Assembly: GCA_964036155.1 (NCBI GenBank)
Contig: OZ038422.1
Coordinates: 3,185,201 to 3,249,200, forward strand
Length of the DNA: 64,000 nucleotides
Direction of reading: 5' to 3'
From: Diploscapter coronatus
Lineage: Eukaryota > Nematoda > Chromadorea > Rhabditida > Rhabditidae
Positions 37,445-48,936 of the stretch are shown in pieces. The position numbers and the translations under genes are program-made. The notes under the pieces were generated by a model. The model saw only the letters and a program-made list of their open reading frames with translations. It searched no databases and was not told where the DNA came from. How positions within the stretch are numbered: position 1 is the first letter of the stretch; each line of letters opens with the position of its first letter.

Positions 37445-37932
37445 ATGTTGATATTAACTACCCATAGAAAATTATGATCTGCGGACATCCTTCCCTATAA
37501 TTTTTTTGAATTATGATTGACAATCTGCCTAGATCGGAATTGGATAGAATTCCCATCATTTTTGAGAAATGTCATGCGAAATTCGCTAAATGTGAATGAT
37601 ACTTACATTAGCACCGGATATATCGGATTTTCTCAAGAGAGGTTTAGGTGAAGGTGTGGATTAGATTTATCATATCTTTATCTATGGAATGGAGATTATC
37701 AAATCCAGCATTTTAGTATCAAAAGAATATCTTTTGTCATATATCTATATTTGAAGATTTTGAATTAGTGTTAATGTCTTGACATTATTAGACATTATCA
37801 TATTCCTTGCAGAGTTACTTTTTCCCATTCAACATAAGATTAACTAATGACTTAATTTCAGGTATTTTCCGTACGACATATTGCTCCTCCTTCTCCTCTC
37901 TCCTCTCCTATTCATAACCTAGATACCGTAAA

Positions 37933-39563
37933 ATGAGACTGCTGCTATTCGTATTGTCGCTGATCTGTGCCGTACTCCAAACAGTTCTCACCCTCCCGCT
38001 AAAATTCGAGGATAACTCTGGAGGTGCGTCATTCTCATCGTTGAATGATGACACGATAGATGATGTATTGGATAAGATAGATGAATCACAACCACCTGCT
38101 GAGTTACAACCACTTGCTCGAAAATCGCCTGTTGTCCCCACATTCGGAAGGATTCTCCTGATGCACCAAGTACCACATCGTAGGCCTAGAAGTAGGAGTG
38201 GTGTGATATTTTGATTTTTATTAGGTTGTATAAATAGAAATCCATTATGTTTCGAAATTTCAGAAAGTTTGAAATATTTAGTTCGTAATAATAGCAGTCG
38301 CATTAGATTACCATTTTATAATTAGAAAAAATATTCAATTATATAGAAGTTGATAACTGTATCATCTGATCTCGAATGATTTGTGAGAAGATTATTTGTG
38401 AAACTTATGGAAAGATTGACAAATTGCTGTTTGGTTATGTTCCAGAACTTAGTTGGAGTTCAGGTAGAATTCAAAACAGAACCTGACCATAAATGTTGGG
38501 CTCATAGAAAAAGACACCAGGACACCGGGACACCAATTAGAAAAAGACACCACCTTTTCTAAGAAATAGTATGAGAAAGCAAGAAAAGAAAAGAGCCGGT
38601 GTCTTTTTCTAGGAGCCCCTTGTGTTGATATGTCTTATTTAAGGAGCAGACAGTGTTCATATATTCATTTCAGATCTGAATTTGCAAAGGATAGCGCGAG
38701 CGCCGCAGACTTCAGCGTTGTTGGTGCCGTACCCACGAGTCGGAAAGCGAGCAGAATCAAATCAAATCGATCAAGAAGACGGTCAGATTGCATCACCTCT
38801 AATGTAAGTTATTCTTAGAAAATCAGACGCTGGGGACGTTCGCACCAAAAATATTCTTTATGTGGTGAATTATTTCAGTTAGCTTTGCAATTACTATCCT
38901 TAATAATGGAACGAGAGATGATAACGAATTTTTGTGGTAGAAAGGTTCCAAGTCTGTTGAAAATTAGAAAAAAGTTTTCATTTCTTAAGTTAGATAAGTT
39001 TCAAAAATGTTGGGATGACATAATGATTTCTATTTATTTACTTTCGAGAAGATTTCCTTTTATTATTTCAAATGTTCCAAATTTATTTAAATTTGTTATA
39101 GCTTTTATAAGTACATTTAACAATTTTATGTTGCTAAACCTTGAACTTTCAAATATTGCGTTATTTCTGAGCGAACGGAAATTTGATAGTGCGTACTTCC
39201 GAACTTAAACCCATTAGAATTCCGCTCATATTTACACGAAATTCGGCATTTCAATTGCAAATTTTGTTAATTTTGTGTAGGACTTATTGCGTAAGAACAT
39301 AATATCATTTGCAATTTCCAATGTTGTATGTCTAGAAAATTTCGCAACACCCTACAAAAAGCGGTTGAAATTAATGTTTACAGATAGTTGGACTTTAATC
39401 CCAACTACCTTAAACTTTTTAAAATTATAAAGGAAATTTGTTTGTTTTTGAATAAATAAAAAATTTCAGATCGAATGACGAAGAGATAGAAAATATAAGG
39501 AAGCGAATGTTGATTGCTCGAGTCGGAAAGCGAGCATTCATGTATGTCGCTCGGGTTGGTTGA
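37933..39563 (+). CDS. nlp-44: CAPA / periviscerokinin-type neuropeptide precursor, three exons
   Basis: Exons 37933-38191, 38674-38803 and 39470-39563 give a 160-residue precursor. Residues 1-20 form a signal peptide (MRLLLFVLSLICAVLQTVLT). Three peptides are visible: APQTSALLVPYPRVG before KR, MLIARVG between KR sites, and AFMYVARVG just before the stop; each glycine would give a C-terminal PRV- or ARV-amide. This order matches the C. elegans nlp-44/capa-1 precursor as I remember it, whose products belong to the neuromedin U/CAPA family. The first donor (GTAGGA at 38,192) is weak; an alternative at 38,201 keeps the same phase and changes only two or three linker residues. A splice acceptor about 70 nt before the ATG (near 37,862) suggests trans-splicing. 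The first intron holds a hairpin element, the second a MITE. Confidence 0.88.
38498..38619. repeat. Hairpin MITE-like element in intron 1 of the CAPA gene
   Basis: Nearly perfect 20-bp terminal inverted repeats: GGCTCATAGAAAAAGACACC at the left and GGCTCCTAGAAAAAGACACC reading in from the right. The interior has AAGAAATAGTATGAGAAAGC. It ends about 55 bp before exon 2. Confidence 0.75.
38824..38956. repeat. MITE-like element, copy 2 (pair with 11,380-11,521)
   Basis: The interior TGTGGTGAATTATTTCAGTT and TTACTATCCTTAATAATGGA matches the copy at 11,380 over most of its length. The ends are CAGACGCTGGG at the left and CAGACTTGGAACC reading in from the right. It starts 21 bp after CAPA exon 2, inside intron 2. 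Confidence 0.7.
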
Positions 39564-40596
39564 TGTCGACAACAAAGACAAAATGACAACGACAATACGA
39601 GTCAACTAAACAGCGACAACAATTCTGAAGATGTCAAGTCGGATGACAATAAAGTTCTAGAAATTTTGATTGAGCCTCATCATGATGACCTTATTTCTCA
39701 TGAATTTGATTTATCATGATAATAAAATGGCAACAATAAATGATAGATAAACATAGGAAAAAGTTGGTCTAAGAATTCAATAAGTCTTGCTGTTGTCATC
39801 CATTTATCTAAGTTTTCAAAATTCTCTAGAAATAGACACAATTGTGCGCAGTCTCATTCTCATTCGGTATCTCTCATGTTTATCCCTTGAAGATCATATT
39901 TTATAAGGTAATTTATTCCTCACTTTCACGTAATTGTTCTATAGTTTATTTATCAATGTGCCATTTGAAGAATAAACCCGCGATTTTGTTTCTATTTCCA
40001 GCATTATTCTTTTGCATGTTTCTCACAATCGAGCAGATAAAATTCATATTAATTGAAAAATATTCAAACTCTTGCAGTTCGTGTGAATATATGCATATTA
40101 TCCTCAATAATCAGCCCTAGGGAGAACGATCGTCAAAACCCTCTGCGGTCTATCTCCAGTATATTTTCTCATTATGGCTTGCGAAGAAGTAGATACTGCA
40201 TTCTGTTTCAAATGATCCCTTCCTGAACGATAGCGAAAAAGGAAAGGGAACGGAGTTTGCGGTCCCTATGCATGCTCATTGATTTATCGCACCTTTTCTT
40301 GTGTTCTATAGCAAGTTGCCATATATGCAGCTAGCGCACCCTCTTCTTATGTTTCTCTTTCTCGTCCCCGATTTCTTATCCCTAGATTCCTCATTCTGTC
40401 TCCGATTTTCACAGAAAATCGCCGAGCTCTCTGTTATTGGTTTTTCATATCGATTAATAAACCATATATAATTCGAATCGTTTACCATCGTATTGGTTTC
40501 GCAGACCGCTTTACTAACCCGATTGAGTTCACTCAGTCGCACACCATGTCTTGACGAGGCCATTCGATGATTGATCATAATTTGTTTATTTCCAGG
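39564..40596. other. Spacer between CAPA and F-box-like genes
   Basis: No gene seen. At about 40,170 a left-end sequence TTATGGCTTGCGAAGAAGTA resembles the end of the element at 63,780-63,971, but no matching right end was found, so it is probably a broken copy. Confidence 0.5.
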
Positions 40597-42878
40597 ATGC
40601 TCAATAGATTGAATCACGATTTGATCATTCAAATCGTCAGACGTCAAACATTCGTCGAAACGGCAATTCTACTTCAATGCTCTCATCGAATACAAGAAGC
40701 AATCGGACCGTTTTCATCGGGACGCTGGCCACAAATTCCCGCTGATTGCTTCGCGATTACAAGAAATAAAGCAAATGACCGAGAAAATGTAGGCACTTTG
40801 TTAGGCGATTTGAATTCGTCGTCACTTCGCCACATGAAAATTTATCCACATATTTAGGGTAGGCTATATTTTCTCTGTACTATTTCGTAGGACGTAGCGA
40901 AGTGGCGAAAAAATAAGTTGTTCTTTGGTTGCAGCTCCTTTAGTGTATCTAACAAATGTTGTAGATCTCGAAACATCGAATTGTGAATACCTCCAATTTG
41001 TTTCAAAGAGTTTAAATTCCATAATATTTTCCGGTATTATTATCTCACCATTCTGTTAGGCTCTGAAAGGCGAATCTACTAATTCATGATGAAAGAGTGC
41101 AAAAAATAGATTTATGGTCTAAATATATTTCAGAATATCGCGCATTACGACATACGTTTTATGATAAGCGGAAATTATGAAAGTATATTGGGTTGCATAA
41201 CGCTCTCTTTTTCGATCGCTGTCGATCCGGACTCAAAGAATGTCGCCGAATCGGGATTTCTAAGAGACGCGATAAAAAATAAGATGAACTACCTCGTTTT
41301 CACAGGTTAAATTACAACCTAAAATCTTCAAGAGTATTAATTAAATTTCCAATTTTATATTCAGAATTTCCAAAATCTTTGCGTGCAACTAATCGGAGCC
41401 AAATTGATGATGTCTATGGAATTACATCCGAATATTTCGTATATTCTAATCATATTGAAGCAATCTCGGAAATTAACCAAGTTCTCAATTTTCTGCTTTC
41501 ACGAATTCGCACCAATGTTATTCGATTGGTAAAACTTTCATGCCACACATTACGTACTAAATATCAATACTCTCCTTTGTCCTTCAAAAAGACTTGCAGA
41601 AAGGGGAGGAAAGTACCGCGAGATTAACCCCCACTGTCCTCTGCGTCTCTGCTCCGCGTATTTTATATTGCGCCCTTCGCGGATACGCGTCTCTTCCCTC
41701 AGCGAAAATTTTTCAAAGACAATGAAGAGTAGAACGATTCCATAATAGGCCTAGTCAGGCCATAAGCCAGATTCTCATTATGCATAATCTTTAAAGCAAA
41801 TATTTCTTTAAAATCCTGTCGCGTACCCTCTATTTATACTTTCTATAGAAAAATTTTATCTCGCAGCATACCCTCTCCCTCGAAAATTCCTCATTCTGGT
41901 CTAAAGTCTTCCTTGATCTGTTCCATAACGTTATCGAAAATTTAGGACAACTTGGATGGAGCAATACTTGGGAATGCACTGAATCTGATTTCTAAATATA
42001 AATCAGCATATAACATTGATCTTCATTATACCATGAATACCAACGACAAAATAAGCATACCGCATAATGGTGATCTATGCACTTCGAACCATCACAATAA
42101 TTCAATAGGTGAAGCTACTGTTGTTTTCTTTACCTGCTTTGACTTAATGCTTAAAATAGCATTTTAAACAGCAACTTATTCAGGTTTAAACGAAGTCAGT
42201 CTCGACTGGAATAAGTTTTCAAAAGAGAATATTAGTTTGGCATATTTCGCTTATATCAATGTTAGTTGTTTGAATTAGTAGTTGATTTACAATTCCATTC
42301 AAACTATATACAAGGCATTTAGAAACTTATTGTTCGGGTAACAGATAGTGACGTGGATTTTTGGAAGTTGCTGCCGTCTCTAAAATGCATAACTCTGATG
42401 CAGCATTATCGTGGTAGCGGATCTATTCCTCGTCTTAGACCAAAGAGTATTGCAAGAGTCATGAAGGTAATACAAAGTTTTCCAAATAAAATACTCGTGA
42501 AGGGGAAAATGCTTCATAGTTTGTAAATTATCGTTTGACATATCAAAATACTTATAATAGATTAGGACATATTTAGCTAATTCTCACAAATCAAAACCAA
42601 CCAGCCTATGCGAATTACTCATTTAATTTTCTACTTATTGATTTGTTGCCGAATATCCGGTTTCAAGACCAAATATTGGCTAGGCTCCCGTGTGATGGTA
42701 TACTCCGATTAAATTATGGCGCTCAGTGGTTTAGGTATGTATGAAATTCCGTTAAAAGTAGCATAAAATGTATCCACATTTTAGTGCGGTCTTTGTAATT
42801 GAAGAACGAAAATGGTCTGTGCTATTCCAAAAGAAAAATCTTCAACATCTATGCTACTTGTCAATGGAATCAGAATGA
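40597..42878 (+). CDS. F-box-like gene of a nematode-expanded family; model incomplete, possible pseudogene
   Basis: The first exon (40597-40788) encodes MLNRLNHDLIIQIVRRQTFV followed by ETAILLQCSHRIQEAI, resembling an F-box, which normally binds SKP1 in a Cullin ubiquitin ligase. Further exons read as one chain: about 40935-40999 or 41054, 41134-41305, 41365-41528, 41946-42108, 42184-42264, 42345-42466 (or about 42479), 42575-42758 and 42785-42878. They include TSNCEYLQFVSKSL and YGAQWFR/SAVFVIEERKW and look like the degenerate C-terminal halves of nematode F-box proteins. Exons from 41,134 onward join in phase, but two need weak donors (GTTGTT at 42,265; GTTTTC at about 42,480). The joins around exon 2 do not keep phase with consensus sites. 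The gene may have an unusual exon there, use poor splice sites, or be decaying. Another open stretch at 42,903-43,109 may be a lost or alternative last exon. Confidence 0.6.
40813..40910. repeat. Hairpin element in the first intron of the F-box-like gene
   Basis: Arms CGTCGTCACTTCGCCAC and TAGCGAAGTGGCGA are inverted about 65 bp apart, with CTGTACTATTTCGTAGG near the right arm. It fills most of the short intron whose phase I could not resolve, so its insertion may have disturbed splicing there. Confidence 0.55.
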
Positions 42879-45800
42879 TGGTAGGATATCATTTTGTAAC
42901 AGATTGATTTGTTTATGAAATATTTGATGCATAAACGTAAAACCTATTTTGAATCTCGTATAAATGCTCTTGAAACTTTTCGCTTTACTCTTCGTTTTTT
43001 GCCTGTGAATGATGTTGCCAAACTCATTTCCAAGTGTATTGAAATATGCGTGCTGTGTGTCGAGACAGACGCGTTCAATCTTCCGGATAACAGCTCTGTG
43101 AAAAAATGAGAAAATAAAAAGGAGAAAGGAATTCCAAGATTTTAGGCCTCTACATTTATAAGACATTTTTCGCTGAAACGAGAAAGCCTCAAGAGAAAAA
43201 TTTCAATTACCCTTGGAAAACCTTTAAAGTTGCATTTTTTTTGTTCAATTATAATGTTTCGAATGGTTGGAATACTTTCAATTATATAATTTAATTAGAT
43301 TCATAATAGCGTTTTTGATTATTAAAACGAACTTTAAGCGTTATTAAAAATTTTGAAATGGCATTCAGTTCTTTGAAGTAATTTAGCTAAAATTTTGAAT
43401 TGAAATTTCTTTAGGTCAAAAGACATTGTTCAAAATGTATCATTTTCAAAAAAGTATTCAATGAAATAACCTTTCTTTCCATATTTTAAAATAGGATTAC
43501 ATTTTCTACAAATTTGGAAATGTTCTATATCCCGGGAGAGGTTGTCAAAAATCTTACGAAATTAAAGTTCCTGAATTTTCCGTGCCAAAAATCTATTTCT
43601 ATCTTAAGACTTTTACTCTCCTTAGATCAACTCGCATAAAAAGTTAATTGTTTTGAAACCGAAGAAATTAATTTAGTTCGGTCGCTAAATTCGTTTTGCT
43701 GTCACCTTATCTCGATTTCCCCTTTAAAGCCTACTTTTCAAGATAATTTATCCACTTCCTAACGCCAACGTTTTGTAAATCATACTAATTTTTGACTTCA
43801 TTCAATTAGTATCTTCATGTGGCTTCAATCTTACTCAAGTGAAAAAATCTGCCTCGCTTAAATCTTACCAAGCTCCCTCTGAACCATAAGCTATTTGTAA
43901 ATAACACCGACAGTTGCCAAATTCATCATCCAACTGAGTGAGGTTCACAAATGAGTGAAGCTTAAAGAAAGGTATTTATGTCAATTTCCGTATCTTTGCT
44001 AATTAAATATTCTCAGTAGTGTTGCTTTTTCCTTGAAGAATAGCTAGTCTGCATTTGAAGTTATATTAGTCGGAACATTATTACTATTTTGGTTATTTCG
44101 TTACTGAAATTAGTCACGCTTCGGAATTTTTTGATATTTTCATAACAAACTAGAAAATCTAAACACTTTCCTTCATATTATTCAGATTTTGGCCCGATTA
44201 TTCATGCTCAAAATTTCTTTTGATAAGCTTTCAACCCACTATTTTAAACTAAAATTTAGAAAAGTTCAAAAGTTTTGATGATCATAACTTTCAATTTTCG
44301 GACACATTTCGTGCTATAATGAATCACCAGACGGGTTTTTTTTTAATCAAATCCAGAAAAATGCCCGAATTTTTAATTATGAAAATGTTTCTTGTTTGGG
44401 TGGTCCGAATCCAAATAAATTCGAATGAAGTGGCCACATTTTTCAATTTTCCCTCATTTCGGACCTTCCTAACATCACCATTGTTGATTTTGTTGCATTT
44501 CACGTGGTGCCTGCATTTTTGACGTATCCTTTATTTTGCAGAAGCCAATTGATATCTTTTTTTAAAGCTTATTTGCCTAGATAACAAAATTTTATTGAAA
44601 AATCGAAATATTGGAGGAATATATCAGTGAAAAATTATAATGATGAATTTAAAAAATAAATTTTTGCAAAAATCTGAATCAACACTTTAATGAGTTACTT
44701 CTAGTGTGTTTGATTTCATGGTTTTTAATCTTTCCAAAAATTCAGCAATGAATACATTTCCCAAAACGAGGTGTAAGTTAATGAATTTTTTGTGTTGGTG
44801 CAGATGAAAGTTGCTGACATTTTTCGAAAAATCATTCCACTTAGGTTTCAACTTTTGATTCCTTTGAATTCCAAATTTGAACCTCCTTAAATTTATTCAT
44901 ACTCAGCAATGATCAGAGTAAGATTTCACGCGAAAACTTCTCAATCATGCTCCAGATTTACGTTTGGATTGATAGTGCAATTCTAGGAATGGTGACGTGC
45001 ATTTGTAATGATTTGAAGAAAACTACCCAGATTTTGGTCATAAAATTTTTGAATATTTATCTTCGTGTATCAAAAGACCTCCAATGTTGATTCAAACCTG
45101 CTAAACCTTGAAACAATTATGAGGCTAAACATTTTCAAATATGACGAATCAAATTTCACCTTTGCTCAATTTCCAAATTAAGACATTTTTGACCCTCTTC
45201 AAACTGACTTTTAGCCTCTGATACCTTCAGGCTTTTTCTTTCGAATAAAAAAATTTTGCTGAAATTTGCAACTAGAATTCACGTAATTTGAGAAGATTTG
45301 CACTGAAAGAATGTATGTGGTGCATCACATTTTTCGCCCTAATTTTTCCGATTAAACAAACAACTTTCGAATTTTGAGAAATAAAATTCAGAAGTGCCGA
45401 AAATACACATGTCTTGTTGATAGAAACTGAAAATTTTGATGATTTGGGTTTCAACAGTTATTACGGGTAGTCAACTGCAAAAAGTTTAAATCTTTACTTA
45501 GATTGTTTCTTATTGATTACGAAATTTCGTGTAAAATTTGTTATTCTAGATACAAATTCTGATAACTAATTCAGTTGAAATATTCATTATATGTCAGTTT
45601 CTCTGGATATTTGAAACTCTTCAAAACAATGAATTGTTTATTCATTGTAAAATTTATTTTTCTCGATCTTTGAAATTCAGTTTTTATCTTTACAAAATTG
45701 ATGAAAAGATGCATCTAGCCTGGTCCGAATGCTGGTTATTTGCCTTTGATCTTGAACAATCCCAAAAATGCAACCTAAAAATCTTCATTGTTGCAATTTT

Positions 45801-48800
45801 CACCTGGTGAAAAGCCAAACTTCAAATTTAACTTGAGTTTTTGTGGCCAAACTTAATTTTCCGAGTACTTCATTCACTACTTTGAGCACTTTTTGCTATT
45901 TCAAACTTCAATAAGCCTATCGTTTCGGTCAAATTAAATGAAAGTTCACGTGTCGAAAATAGCGAGAGAGATACAGAAGAAATTGCGTACCACTCTTTCC
46001 ATTGTCCCCTGATGATCCTCCTTTCTCTGCACTCTAGCCTCCCTCCTCGCGCATAGTCGTGACGCGCATTTCTCGCGAGACGCTTTTTGACACACACACA
46101 CACTGTTACTTCATTTTGACCGATACAATAAATGGGACTATTTATTGTTATTAGTGTTATTTTGAAAAAGAACTCTGCTAACTGTATTGCTGCTAAATAT
46201 CTTTATTTCGGGATTAAATTCTTGAAACGTATCGAAATGCAATTTCTTTGTCAATCATATGTTGCATTTTTGATCTAGCGTCAAAATGCATAGTGTGCTC
46301 CTTCAATTACTCCCTCATAAAATTGAATCCAATGAATAAAATATCGCCCCAGGATACTACAAACGTCGTAGATTTCGAGGGATTGCGTATTTCGTGATAA
46401 TGCAAAATATTCAATTTTGCTTTATTACGCTTAAAAATTATCCCAAATAACGCCCTTATAAAAATCGCCGTGCTAAATAATGATGGATATCGTATGGGCA
46501 ATTGCTAAGAGTAGTACCACAACAATTCAACGAATACGCATATTTTGAGCCAATTTAGAAAGTAATAGCTTACCTATAGGGTAAGGATTCCGTAGTGGAA
46601 TGTTGGATATCAAGCTTTTCGCGAAGAAAATTCACATCATACTTTTATCGGTTTTCGTGGTACTACGGTACTACTTCTACGAATTGTCATCGTGCGTTTC
46701 AATAGCCTTCTCATTATCTAGCGATATCATAATTATCTAATAGTTTATTTCCATGGAAATGCCATCCTTTCACGAATTTCTGCCGGAAAAATAATTTTCT
46801 CGTCCACTCTAGAACTTTTTCACTTCACCCTGCTAATTTGCATGCTCTGTGCCAAGCACAAAGTCATTCAAAATTATTGGCTTCCTGTGCGGTCGGTCCC
46901 CAGACTAATGCAATAGCCTACACAATATGTGTAATGGCATTTGAAAAATGAGCCTAAGCGTTATTTTTACCTCGAATTAATACTTTCTTACCTACTTTTT
47001 GTACGAGTCAATTAGAATTGTAAATTGAAAAAGTGCATTCTCCATTTTTAATTCCAATCAATCAATTTGCATACTCAATTTGGTTTCGCTTTCACATTAT
47101 TTTCTGACGTGTTCATCAAGCACAATAACTTGATTAGATTTCAAAAATGGAAAGATTGATAAAAATTTTAATTAATATAGGATTTGTATTATTTACCAGT
47201 GATATGATATCGACTTAAACTCACGTTATCTTTATTAATTTGCAACTTTTATTTTCATGAGTCCAACCACAATCGATCTTACTTTTCTCAAGTTTTTAAC
47301 CCCAATCCATCATTCAACATTTTTATAAACTTTGATCATTTGCTCAGTATTAAGCCATATCTTCCCACAATCTAATCAGTTCTATTTATAAGAGCCTTTT
47401 GATAGACGAACTATCGTTTGCATTCTGCATTATTCAGAATTACCTTTGTTTTCGAAAAACATCTTGAGAATCAAATTTTTCTTACATCAATAATTTGCGC
47501 ATTTTTTCATCTGTCCTCATTACTCAAGCCACTTTGTATAAATTCAGTTATGAAGACGATAAACAAACCGAGCATAAGGCACAAGTTCTTCAGTACTTGA
47601 GTTCTAGTCTTGTCTTCCGCTGCAAACTAACCTAATTTATTAGCGTCGCTCCAGAAAATGCACTTTTGAGTTTCTTTCCCCCGTCTAGATCTGGTCAGTT
47701 AGACAGAATCATATGATTTTTTTTTTGCATAAATACAAGAGTCTAGAGCTTACTCCGCCTACGACTCGCAAAAAATTGGTCAAGCTAATTTTCGAGATGT
47801 TAGGTTGAAGTTTCTAGAAATTTGATGAACACGATTCATCATTCTTTTCCCCATTCACTAGCCTAAATCTGGCTTTCTACTGTTAGACGATCTCCTGCAT
47901 TTACAAGTGAATGAAAAAAACAAGGTTGTATTTGTCAATAATTCTTTTTCTTATTTCTCCCATTTTTCGCGCACTCCCTCGTCTCCCTATCTGTTGACAA
48001 ATGCAACCATCATCTTTGTCTGTCATTCGTTTGTAAATAAATCAGAAGCCTTGTTAGATGGGAAAATATTTTATTATCACATTCATATCCATGCTACTAC
48101 TGGACATTTTCTGATAATTTGCGTGGTAATGTTCCTTCCTTATTTCATACATACCATCCGTATCCTGTTCACGCGCTATATTCGCAATATAATTCCAGAA
48201 TTCCGAGATTTATTTTGCATATGAGATTCACTTTTAGCATTCATTTACATTTTCTGAATCCACGTCCGTTCCTCCTATTGTTTTTCATGTCACATAGAAT
48301 ATTCCTTTCCGCGCTTCTTACTTCATCTTTATTCAATTATTTATCGAGTTTTCATGATCGATCATCTTATGCAGTACATTTTTCAACGTATGTATTGCAT
48401 GAAAGAAAACTTTGATTGCGTTTGACAGGTAATGCCTAGAAGTTATGTGAGAAATGAATGATTCTAAAAGATCTTCTAATCTTTTTTCAATGGTAGTCTT
48501 AAAATAATATTATTATTCGAGTGAAAACAATGTAAATCCAAACTCAACAACCATGCGTAATTTTGAAAGTCATTAACGATTTTACCTATCATCTAAATGA
48601 TGAATCTTGAAATTGTGTAAAATTTAGAGGTATGTAATCGTAAATTAATGAGCTCATCTTGAAGTTAATTAATAGCTCATATTCTTGAAAGATATGAAAT
48701 AATTTGGAATTTATTCATGATTATAAAAATCCCGAATTTTGAATTATTTACAAAAATGATAACGTTGTATCCGAACAAGGATTTGCACTTTAAAATAGGT

Positions 48801-48832
48801 CAATCTTGATAAACTCCGCAACATATTTGACA
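42879..48832. other. Gene-poor, T-rich spacer
   Basis: No gene was supported beyond a possible trailing exon of the F-box-like gene (42,903-43,109). The plus strand is T-rich, with runs of four to six A or T at roughly regular short spacing, for example across 44,150-45,250. Microsatellite (CA)n at about 46,089-46,103. Confidence 0.5.
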
Positions 48833-48936
48833 GGTAATTACTAATGGCGAAGTTCTATAGTTAGTTGATGATAGGCGAAAGGATGAAATCTGAAAGAAAT
48901 AGTGTGTAAAAGACATACTCCGCCACATAGTAATTG
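48833..48936. repeat. Hairpin MITE-like element, copy 2 (pair with 34,500-34,606)
   Basis: Ends GGTAATTACTAATGGCGAAG at the left and CCAATTACTATGTGGCGGAG reading in from the right. The interior AGTTCTATAGTTAG and AAGAAATAGTGTGTAAAAGA matches the other copy. Confidence 0.75.

Noticed and set aside
40201..40215. CTGTTTCA, the core of the nematode piRNA upstream motif
   Set aside because: A single exact match, and TGTTTCA-like words are common throughout this AT-rich window, so it carries no weight alone.
42903..43109. Open stretch taken as a separate small gene
   Set aside because: It starts at a splice acceptor, not at a start codon with its own context, and sits directly behind the F-box-like gene, so a lost or alternative last exon of that gene is likelier.
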